Of a DNA stretch of 64,000 nt, positions 33,666 through 41,800 are shown one piece after another. The notes under the pieces are model-generated. The model was not told the DNA's origin. It worked only from the letters and a program-made list of their open reading frames with translations, and made no database searches. The position numbers were made by a program, and so were the translations under genes. Numbering within the stretch: the stretch's first letter is position 1; each line of letters starts with the position of its first letter. Source of the stretch: Acidobacteriota bacterium. GTDB taxonomy: Bacteria; Acidobacteriota; Blastocatellia; Pyrinomonadales; Pyrinomonadaceae. The DNA is taken from positions 124,001 to 188,000 of the forward strand of contig JAEWFC010000031.1 of NCBI GenBank assembly GCA_023389035.1, written 5' to 3'.

Positions 33666-34633
33666 CGAAAGAGTTGGAGGTCACAGATAACGAGTCAGCG
33701 TTTAGTGATCACGAAACTGAGACCGACACGGCACAGATAAAGGCTCAGATCGTGGAAACCCGAAATAACATGGGTGAGACGATCGATGCCATTCAGGAGC
33801 GACTAAGTTATTCAAACATCTCGGAACAGGTCTCCGAGCACGTTAACAATGCGATCGAGACTGCAAAAGACACAGTCTACGACGCAACTATTGGCAAGGC
33901 GGTGAATTTTATGAAAACGACAGGTAATGATATAGCAGCGACCGGAGCGGTTCGATCGATCAAGGATAATCCGCTTCCGTATGCGTTGATCGGGTTGGGC
34001 GCGGGTTTGCTCATTTATAACAATATGGGCAGCAAGAAGCGTTCAGCCGGATTTGATACCCGTGCACTAACGAATCGAACCGGCTACGCGGACGGTGCTT
34101 ATAACGCCGTCTCGAATAAGCTGGGCGGGGCCGTCGACACGGTCTCATCTACAGCAGGAAAAGCTGTGGATACGGTCTCTTCAGCGGCGGGCACAGCTCT
34201 CGACACGGTTACTGGTGCAGCAACAACGACGTATAGCGGTGCACGCGACCTTGCGGCTCGGGCCTACGACCGAGCAGGTGAATTGGGTCACACCGCACAC
34301 GAGAAGTACGACCATTATATTGAAGAGAATCCTCTCGCCGTCGGTGCGGTTGCACTGGCGGTCGGAGCTGCTGTCGGCTTCGCGATCCCGTCCACACGCT
34401 ATGAAGGCCAGCTTGTCGGTGAAACGCGCGACAATCTTCTGCACAAAGCGGAATCAGTAGCAACGGATTTCGTCGGAACGGCAAAAGAAAAGGTCCGTGA
34501 GGTTGCGGCGGGTGCAGGCTCGGCCATTACTAAGGAAGTCGAGAAAGTCACTTCGGAATTGTCTGACGGATCGACGACTGAAACTAGTGGGAAATCTGGC
34601 TCAGGGAAGTTTGGAACATCCGGCAGCCGGTAA
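33641..34633 (+). CDS. DUF3618/YqjD-like membrane protein with LEA-like repeats
   Basis: The N-terminal part has the DUF3618 pattern (AQIVETRNNMGETIDAIQERL, about 35-55). A central hydrophobic patch is preceded by DNPLPYALIGLGAGLLIYNN. Then come three 11-residue repeats of the form (A)VDTVSSxAGKA (about 163-195). A second anchor follows (EENPLAVGAVALAVGAAVGFAIP), then an amphipathic helix and a Gly/Ser tail. AAGGAGG sits 7 nt before the ATG. The 11-mer repeats recall LEA-type desiccation proteins; this is a resemblance only. A strong terminator ends the operon. Confidence 0.78.
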   Translation: MAQESDKLAKELEVTDNESAFSDHETETDTAQIKAQIVETRNNMGETIDAIQERLSYSNISEQVSEHVNNAIETAKDTVYDATIGKAVNFMKTTGNDIAATGAVRSIKDNPLPYALIGLGAGLLIYNNMGSKKRSAGFDTRALTNRTGYADGAYNAVSNKLGGAVDTVSSTAGKAVDTVSSAAGTALDTVTGAATTTYSGARDLAARAYDRAGELGHTAHEKYDHYIEENPLAVGAVALAVGAAVGFAIPSTRYEGQLVGETRDNLLHKAESVATDFVGTAKEKVREVAAGAGSAITKEVEKVTSELSDGSTTETSGKSGSGKFGTSGSR

Positions 34634-34658
34634 AATAAGCGCAGCCGATCTCCTGTGG

Positions 34659-34686
34659 GGGTTCGCCGAAAGGCGGGCCCTTTTTA
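34659..34686 (+). terminator. Terminator of the YqjD/YqjE-like operon
   Basis: A 9-bp stem (34659-34667 with 34672-34680, two G-U pairs) with a GAAA tetraloop is followed by TTTTTATT. Confidence 0.92.
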
Positions 34687-35007
34687 TTATGCGACGAACA
34701 TTTCCTGAAGACGTTCAAGAGCAGCATTCGACGCCTTTTTCCCGATCTCTCCGATCTTTTTGACCAACCTTTCCTTGTCCACGGTACGTATCTGATCAAG
34801 TATCAAGAACCGTTCAGCGTTTAGAAATTCAGCCGGCACTCGAGTAGGATATCTCGCGTTTGTTGATGCGAGCGGAGCAATTATAACGTGGCCTAAATTG
34901 CGGTTCATTTCGTCAGGTGAAATGACTACGGCGGGACGCGTGTTCTTTGGGTCGTCACCGGGTTCGTCGTCCAAATTTATCAAATAGACCTCGAAACGCT
35001 TTACCAT
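34687..35007 (-). CDS. mazF: MazF/PemK-family toxin (endoribonuclease)
   Basis: The 106-residue protein starts MVKRFEVYLINLDDEPGDDPKNTRPAVVIS, with the family RPAVVIS strand and later IIAPLAST and LDQIRTVDKERL. MazF toxins cut RNA at short motifs. AAGGAG lies 5 nt before the ATG at 35007, inside the end of the antitoxin gene. The overlap of 7 bp indicates coupling with the antitoxin. No second antitoxin is nearby. Confidence 0.92.
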   Translation of the reverse strand: MVKRFEVYLINLDDEPGDDPKNTRPAVVISPDEMNRNLGHVIIAPLASTNARYPTRVPAEFLNAERFLILDQIRTVDKERLVKKIGEIGKKASNAALERLQEMFVA

Positions 35008-35249
35008 TGCCACTCCTTGCGTTCGAAGTCGCCGGACGCTGCGTGGTCTATCGGTTGATCATCGTCAGACTCTGCGATCCTGCTGAAGATAGCGTCCCAA
35101 TCGCCGCGCGGTTTCTTAGATTTCTGAATGAGAATCCCGTCGGATGTCGTCCGCAGTTCCACCTCGCCCGAAATCCCCGTTTCCTCGAGCATCATCTTGG
35201 GAATGCGGATTCCCTGCGAATTACCGATCTGGATGATTTGTGCCTTCAT
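35001..35249 (-). CDS. mazE: MazE/AbrB-type antitoxin
   Basis: The 82-residue protein opens MKAQIIQIGNSQGIRIPKMML, the swapped-hairpin AbrB/MazE DNA-binding fold. Its acidic C-terminal part (IAESDDDQPIDHAASGDFERKEW) would wrap the toxin. It probably represses its own promoter through the palindrome 21 bp upstream. Confidence 0.92.
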   Translation of the reverse strand: MKAQIIQIGNSQGIRIPKMMLEETGISGEVELRTTSDGILIQKSKKPRGDWDAIFSRIAESDDDQPIDHAASGDFERKEWQW

Positions 35250-35269
35250 TTGGCTACGTCCACGGATAC

Positions 35270-35283
35270 AATGTAATTACATT
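35270..35283. promoter_or_regulatory. 14-bp perfect palindrome, candidate MazE operator
   Basis: AATGTAATTACATT is a perfect inverted repeat 21 bp upstream of the mazE ATG, in the 45-bp gap before serS. Toxin-antitoxin loci are usually autorepressed at such sites. Confidence 0.65.
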
Positions 35284-35294
35284 TCTCGGCGGCG

Positions 35295-36578
35295 TCAACC
35301 GATCTGCTCTAGTCCGCCCATATACGGCTGAAGTACAGACGGCACACGAATGGTACCGTCTTTCTGCTGATAGTTCTCGATCACCGCGATCCAGGTCCGG
35401 CCGACAGCAAGGCCGCTTCCATTAAGGGTGTGCGGGTACTCAGGTCTCGCCCCGCCCGCCCGGCGAAATCTCATGTTCATACGCCGAGCCTGGAAATCGC
35501 CGCAATTCGAGCAGCTCGATATTTCGCGATAAGTTTGCTGTGACGGGACCCAGACCTCAATATCGTAGGTCTTTCGAGCCCCGAAACCCATATCACCGGT
35601 CGATAAGACCACGGTCCGGTACGGGAGCTCCAGCATCTGCAAGATACGTTCGGCGTGAGCCGTAAGTCTTTCGTGCTCTTCTTCTGAATTCTCGGGAAGG
35701 CACACCTTCACCAGCTCGACCTTTTCGAACTGGTGCTGCCGTATCAGGCCGCGAGTATCGCGCCCATAGCTGCCGGCCTCCGAGCGAAAGCACGGTGTGT
35801 ACGCGGTGTAATTCTTTGGTAGTTCGGCCGCTTCGAGGATCTCTTGAGAATGGTAGTTCGTAACCGGAACCTCGGCGGTCGGGATAAGTGCGAACTGCCG
35901 TTCGTCCTTGATATGGAAGAGGTCCTCCTCAAATTTCGGCAGTTGATTCGTTCCGAACAAGGCGGTCCTGTTTACAAGGTATGGAGGTATCGTCTCAGTA
36001 TACCCGTGCTCCTCCGTGTGAACGCTGAGCATAAAACTCACCAGTGCTCGCGACAGTTTTGCTCCCTGACCGTTCAAAATTGCAAAACGCGACCCGGCTA
36101 TCTTGGTAGCTCGTTCAAAGTCCAGAATGCCCAGAGCTTCGCCTAGATCGACGTGGTCCTTAACCTCGAAGTCGAATTCTTTTATCTCACCCCATTTCCT
36201 TATTTCCACATTTGCTGATTCGTCCGTGCCCACTGGAACGTCAGCAGCAGGCAGATTCGGTAAGCCCGCCAGCAGATCCTTCATTGCAAGCTCAGCACGG
36301 TCGCGGGCCGTGTCGAGTTCAGTTTGCCGGTCTTTGAGCCCGACGACCTCAGCCTTCTTCGATTCTGCGAGCTCCTTTTGCCCGCTTTTCATCAGCTCGC
36401 CGATCTCCTTGCTCGCGGCGTTACGCAGCTGGTTAATAGAATCAGACTCGCTTATCAGGCGACGCCGTTCGGTGTCGAGGTCTACGAAAGCATCGAGGGT
36501 ATCTGACGGGAAGTTGCGAGAGGAAAGGGCCTCGCGAACCTTATCTAGATTTTCGCGTACAAAGTTTAGATCGAGCAT
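35295..36578 (-). CDS. serS: Seryl-tRNA synthetase
   Basis: It charges tRNA-Ser and tRNA-Sec with serine. The N-terminal coiled-coil arm (about 30-100) reads MLDLNFVRENLDKVREAL... with heptads up to LAMKDLLAGLPNLP. Class II motif 2 is FRSEAGSYGRDTRGLIRQHQF; motif 3 is NGSGLAVGRTWIAVIENYQ. TAEVPVTN is the serine-binding loop. The 427-residue length is standard. It lies upstream of mazEF on the same strand, 45 bp apart. Confidence 0.97.
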   Translation of the reverse strand: MLDLNFVRENLDKVREALSSRNFPSDTLDAFVDLDTERRRLISESDSINQLRNAASKEIGELMKSGQKELAESKKAEVVGLKDRQTELDTARDRAELAMKDLLAGLPNLPAADVPVGTDESANVEIRKWGEIKEFDFEVKDHVDLGEALGILDFERATKIAGSRFAILNGQGAKLSRALVSFMLSVHTEEHGYTETIPPYLVNRTALFGTNQLPKFEEDLFHIKDERQFALIPTAEVPVTNYHSQEILEAAELPKNYTAYTPCFRSEAGSYGRDTRGLIRQHQFEKVELVKVCLPENSEEEHERLTAHAERILQMLELPYRTVVLSTGDMGFGARKTYDIEVWVPSQQTYREISSCSNCGDFQARRMNMRFRRAGGARPEYPHTLNGSGLAVGRTWIAVIENYQQKDGTIRVPSVLQPYMGGLEQIG

Positions 36579-36715
36579 AAATATCAGTTCAGCATTTCGT
36601 TGAGTCCAGCTGAAATATAACGTAAACTTAAGGTTTCGCGATTATAAAAGAGATCCGTCCGTATTGTTCGGCACAACGGGATCGGCATGATGAATTCATA
36701 ATTTAGCAATCTTAT

Positions 36716-37588
36716 ATGGTTCAAACAATTCGTAAAGCAGTTTTTCCCGCGGCCGGTCTCGGCACCCGTTTTCTCCCTGCGACGAAAGCTTCGCCTAAGG
36801 AGATGCTGCCGCTCGTCGACAAACCGCTGATCCAGTATTCGGTGGAAGAAGCGGTCGCGTCCGGTTGTGACTCGATCCTGATAATCACAGGCCGCGACAA
36901 GACAGCGATCGAGAATCATTTCGATATCTCATTTGAGCTGGAACAACTGCTGCTTGAAAAAGGAAAGAAAGAGATGTTCGAGATGGTAAGGGCCATTTCA
37001 GACATTGCGAAAGTTACGTACACCCGTCAGAAACAGGCACTTGGCCTGGGTCACGCGATCTATCAGGCAAAGGAGTTTGCGGCCGGCGAGCCATTTGCTG
37101 CACTTCTTGCAGACGATGTCGTCGATGCCGAAAGGCCGGCACTGCGGCAGATGATGGATGTCTACGAGAAATACAACGCCCCTGTTATAGCCACGATGCA
37201 GGTCGGTGGTGAGGCGATATCAAGATTCGGCGTGATCGACGCCGATGAGGTAGATCCTGGCGTATTCAAAATAAAGGATATGGTCGAAAAGCCGCCGTTT
37301 GCTGAGGCACCGTCGGACCTCGCGATAATCGGCCGCTACATTTTCACGCCTGACATATTCGATGCGATCGATCGCACCGAACCGGGAGCGGGCGGCGAGA
37401 TCCAGATCACCGATGCAATGCGGATCTTATTGAAGGAAAGGCCATTTTACGCGGTAAAACTAGATGGCATCCGGCACGACGCAGGTGATAAGCTTGGATT
37501 TCTGATCGCGACGGTGGAATTCGCTTTGAAACGCGAAGATCTGGCTGCTGATCTGAAAAAATATCTCAGAACGTTGGACCTATCGTAA
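36716..37588 (+). CDS. galU: UTP-glucose-1-phosphate uridylyltransferase
   Basis: It forms UDP-glucose from UTP and glucose 1-phosphate. The nucleotidyltransferase signature FPAAGLGTRFLPATKASPKEMLP is at 10-32. QALGLGHAIYQAKEF, FAALLADDVVD, MVEKPPFAEAPSDLAIIGRYIF and DAGDKLGFL all match GalU. The length (290) is typical. The ATG at 36716 has no clear Shine-Dalgarno. It is divergent from serS across 137 bp. Confidence 0.95.
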   Translation: MVQTIRKAVFPAAGLGTRFLPATKASPKEMLPLVDKPLIQYSVEEAVASGCDSILIITGRDKTAIENHFDISFELEQLLLEKGKKEMFEMVRAISDIAKVTYTRQKQALGLGHAIYQAKEFAAGEPFAALLADDVVDAERPALRQMMDVYEKYNAPVIATMQVGGEAISRFGVIDADEVDPGVFKIKDMVEKPPFAEAPSDLAIIGRYIFTPDIFDAIDRTEPGAGGEIQITDAMRILLKERPFYAVKLDGIRHDAGDKLGFLIATVEFALKREDLAADLKKYLRTLDLS

Positions 37589-37610
37589 TTACAGTGTAGT
37601 TACCGTCCGC

Positions 37611-37641
37611 GAGAACGTATTGCGATAACGCCGTTTTCTTT
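37611..37641 (+). terminator. Terminator after galU
   Basis: A two-part hairpin: outer 7-bp stem (37611-37617 with 37632-37638, one G-U) around an inner 3-bp stem, followed by T-rich CTTT. Confidence 0.5.
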
Positions 37642-37737
37642 GGCTATTTCCGTGATTCGATAGTAAACGGCTGTGTATTTAGCTAGAATCTACCTTCAAC
37701 AAACTTATTCCGCCGGGCCGGGCCCCAAGAACACGTA

Positions 37738-38865
37738 ATGTCACTAGCCAGCATCGAAGCCGCCGCACAGGACATCCGCGACGGCAGGATGGTCATCATC
37801 GTCGACGACGAGGACCGTGAAAATGAAGGGGATCTGGTTTGTGCTGCGGAACTGGTAACTCCGGAGATAGTCAATTTCATGGCCCGCCACGGCCGCGGCC
37901 TGATCTGCATGCCGATGACCGAGGATCGATGCGACGAGCTGAACCTGCACCCGCAAACCAGCGACAACACCTCGAGCATGGGGACCGCATTCACTATATC
38001 GATCGAGGCGCGAGAAGGCGTAACGACCGGCATTTCAGCGGCGGACCGCGCACATACCATTCTGACCGCTGTTAATCCGCAGACGCGACCGTCTGATCTT
38101 GCGCGTCCCGGGCATGTCTTTCCGCTACGTGCAAAACGCGGTGGCGTGCTCGTCCGCGTAGGCCAGACCGAGGCCAGCGTGGACCTTGCACGCATTGCCG
38201 GTTTAACCCCTGCCGCCGTTATATGCGAGATAATGAATGAAGACGGGACGATGGCCCGAATGCCCGAGCTCGAGGCATTCGCAGCGGCACACGAGCTAAA
38301 GATCATCTCAGTCGCCGACCTGGTCCGCTACCGGGTTGAGAAAGAAACTCTTGTTCGCCGTGTAGTCGAAACCACTCTTCCGACCGAATACGGAGACTTC
38401 CGGACGGTGATCTACGAAAATGAGGTCAATGGTGAAACCCATCTGGCGCTTGTTATGGGTAATGTTTCAGGGACAACTGAACCGCTGCTCGTTCGCGTCC
38501 AAACCGAGAACGTTACATTTGCAATGTTCGGGGCCGCGATCGGCGAAGCAGCACCGTCCATTCGTTCCTCTCTCCAGCAGATATCCCGTGAAAAACGGGG
38601 CGTTATCCTTTACCTCAGACAGCGTGATAATAATCTCGATCTGGTCAATCAGCTCCGGACGTACGCCGTTATGAGGGAAAAGGGTATTGATTTTCAAGAG
38701 GCAAAACGCGAAACTGGTTACGGTAATGTCCACGATCACGGTATCGGCGCTCAGATCCTGAAGGACCTGGGTATAAAGCGGATACGCCTTTTGTCCAACC
38801 ATCCCCCCAAGATAAATGCGTTGGAAGCTTTCGACCTGGAGATCGTCGAGACGGTTCCGCTTTAA
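37738..38865 (+). CDS. ribBA: RibBA-type protein: active-looking DHBP synthase fused to a degenerate GTP cyclohydrolase II domain
   Basis: Residues 1-200 form the 3,4-dihydroxy-2-butanone 4-phosphate synthase domain with DDEDRENEGDL (23-33), RHGRGLIC, TSSMGTAFT, TTGISAADRA and CEIMNEDGTMARM intact. Residues 205-375 align to GTP cyclohydrolase II, but the three zinc cysteines are gone. The normal HSECLTGD...RCDCG becomes QTENVTFAMFGAAIGEA, giving Asn258, Gly269 and Ala271. The EGRGIG loop is RDNNLD (296-301). The C-terminal GIGAQILKDLGI...LLSNHPPK is kept. It probably makes DHBP only, so a separate RibA must exist elsewhere. RibF lies at 19.4 kb. Confidence 0.9.
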   Translation: MSLASIEAAAQDIRDGRMVIIVDDEDRENEGDLVCAAELVTPEIVNFMARHGRGLICMPMTEDRCDELNLHPQTSDNTSSMGTAFTISIEAREGVTTGISAADRAHTILTAVNPQTRPSDLARPGHVFPLRAKRGGVLVRVGQTEASVDLARIAGLTPAAVICEIMNEDGTMARMPELEAFAAAHELKIISVADLVRYRVEKETLVRRVVETTLPTEYGDFRTVIYENEVNGETHLALVMGNVSGTTEPLLVRVQTENVTFAMFGAAIGEAAPSIRSSLQQISREKRGVILYLRQRDNNLDLVNQLRTYAVMREKGIDFQEAKRETGYGNVHDHGIGAQILKDLGIKRIRLLSNHPPKINALEAFDLEIVETVPL

Positions 38866-38894
38866 CTGGCCCTGCACCGGTTTGAGAATTTAAG

Positions 38895-41800
38895 ATGTCC
38901 GAAAACGAACCGGAAATCCCGGACGGGAGAGAAGAGTCGGAGGCAACCTCACCGTCGCAGCCGCGACAGTTTTTCACGCGCCGCAACGGGATGATCACGG
39001 CCGGCATCGCCGGTATTGTCATCGTTTTACTCGCACTCTTCGGGACCGTAGGTTATCGCTACGGTGTTTTCGATACCTATATAAAGAATCAGTTTGTGGC
39101 AAAGATGCACGCGATCGGCATCGACTTTAGTGCCGACGTGTTCAGGGTCACGGTCAATCCACTCGAACTAGAGCTACGCAACGCTACCTTTAACGACCGC
39201 CTCACGGGCGAAAAACTCTTTTTCATTCGGGACGCCCGGATCGGGCTCAGCATCGAAAATCTCTACGCCTGGCAGTTGAGCCGGGATATCAAAGTTGATT
39301 CTACGGAGATCACCGGTGCTGAGGTTTGGGTGCGTTTTGATGAAGAAGGCCGTTCGAATTTTTCAAACCTGGTCTTTGAGGATACAGGCGACTCCCGTCT
39401 GAACTTTAAGTATCGCTCGATGCGCTTCGCTTTACGTGACAGCGTGGTCCACTTTAACGACCTTTCACGACGGATCACGGCGGATGCCAACAACGTGCAG
39501 CTTTCGCTCGAGGCCGAGAACTACGACGTACCGGACGATGAGAAACGATACGTCGTTGACCTAACCACTAACGACTCGCGATTCACCTATGAGGACGGAG
39601 TGCTCGAGGACATATCTCTTCGTGCACGCGGAATCGTAAATTCTGCGGGTGCCGACATTACCGAACTCCGCATCGAGACGCCGATCGGGACATCATACCT
39701 CAGCGGCAAGGTCTCTGACTGGGCAAATTTCACATATAACTTCGCTATCGAATCCACTGTCGATCTTACCCAGACCTCCAATATCTTTCCGATCGGAGCC
39801 TCGCTCGGCGGGGTCGGTAACTTCAAGGGAACCGTAAGCGGCAGCGGTGAGTCGTATAAGGTCAACGGCACCGTCGACTCCCAAGCCTTAACGGCCGAGG
39901 GCGTTTACCTTCGTGCGTTGAACGTCACGGGTACCGTGGCCGGAACGAACTCCAATTACGAAGCCAATGGCACTGCCGTAGCTGAGCTGATGACGTTCGA
40001 GGACTTTCGCGTCGATTTCCCTCGCATAGCCGGGAACGTTCGGGGCACAGGCACGGATTTTCGCTGGGTTGGCGAGCTTCAGGCAGTCGCTGCCAGCTCC
40101 GACGCTCTTTCGGTTGGCGGCCTTTACCTTTCCGATGCGGTAGCTGAACTTAAGGACCGTGAGCTAACCGCGACTGCGGGAAACGGCCGAGCTCAAAAGT
40201 TCTCGATCACCGATACGGAGTTTGACCAGCTCCAGGCCCGAAACCTGAGATTTAGTCTGCGAAACGGGCGCGTTGAGCTTTCAGCACCGGGAGCAACCGC
40301 GCGGACATTTCGCACGAACGACTACTCGCTGAGCGGCGTCGAAGGCCGCGATATCAGTGTTACTGACGAAAATCGGCGTACAGATGTGAAGATCAGCGGC
40401 TTGACCGCACGCGAAGCGGATGTAAAGGGCAATAAGCTGCGCAACCTCAGGGCTGACGATTTCAATCTCGTCGACCTTCCGAATTCAACGGATCTCACAG
40501 CCCGAAACTTACGCGCCGACTCGCTAAACGCCGACGGCGCACGCATCGACGGCATCGAAGCTCCTTCTGTAACGTTGCGTGACACAGCCGCCGAGACGGT
40601 CGTTTACTCCGATACGCTTCGAGTAGCCAAGATCGATGCCGGAAGCGCGTTGCTGGGCAGTTTGAATATCGCCGGTGTGCGATTGACCATCCGACAGGGT
40701 CGCGTGCAGGCGACGTCGAACAACTTCAACGCGGGAACTGTCACCCTTCGCCCCAGCGACGCGGTGCCTCAGGGCGGGACGCTTGAAAATGTCGAGGTCG
40801 CGAGGCCTGTGTACGTTCTCGAACCTTCTGGCCGTTATCGTGCGAGCGCGGATATGAGTCTCGGTGGTGGAATTATCGGGACTGTGCCGCTCGGAGCAGC
40901 CACCGCACAAGTAGAAGCAAGCAATGATCGCGTTCTTTTAAGCAACATGAACGCGAGCGTAATGGATGGCCGTGTGGCGGGAAATGCCTCGATTGCACTA
41001 AGGACCTCGGGTGAATCTGCGATAACAGGAACTTTCGCGGGCCTCGATCTATCAAAGCTCGCTGCATTGCAGGCCGGCCGGGTGATCCAACTAGAGGGGC
41101 AGACGGACGGCGAACTTGATCTGAGACTTCGCGGAACTGACCTCGCGACGACCAGTGGAACGATCAGGGCCCGCATTCAAGCGGCGACCGGCGACACCGG
41201 ATCTGGACGTATCCCGGTTAATGGCAATGTCGATCTTTCCGCGACAAATGGGCTTTTCAATATCGATGATGCTCGATTGTTTACGGACAAGAGCACTTTG
41301 ACCGCAACGGGCCGTTTCGATCTTCGCAATACGGATTCAGATCTGAACTTCGATCTCGCATCGAGCGACTCGAACGAGATCGACCGTATGTTCCGATCGC
41401 TCGGGGTCGCACCCGATGTAGAACAGCAGCTTGATGATCTTCGTGTACAGATCGCCGGCGGAATGAACCTCAAAGGGCGCGTCACCGGCAACCTCAGCGA
41501 TCCATTTGTCGAAGGTAATGCCTCAGTTGCATCTGTCTCGCTTCGCGGGCGAGAGATAGGCTCGATCAGCTCGGCGATCAACGTGTCGCCTGATGGATTC
41601 ACATTGACCGACGGCCGTTTGGTCGAACCGGGGGGCGGAGGAGCAGTTGATTTTCGGGTGAGCATTCCTCGCGGTTCGGTCAATGCCACAACGGTCTTCG
41701 CTGAACTCAAGAATGTCGACGCGGGTAACCTGCTCGCCGCACTTCCGATCGACCTGCCAGCCCGGCTGAACGATATGACCGGCAAGGCTTCCGGCACGGT

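Noticed and set aside
31505..35249. mazG and mazEF as one functional toxin locus
   Set aside because: They are more than 2 kb apart on opposite strands with terminators between them.
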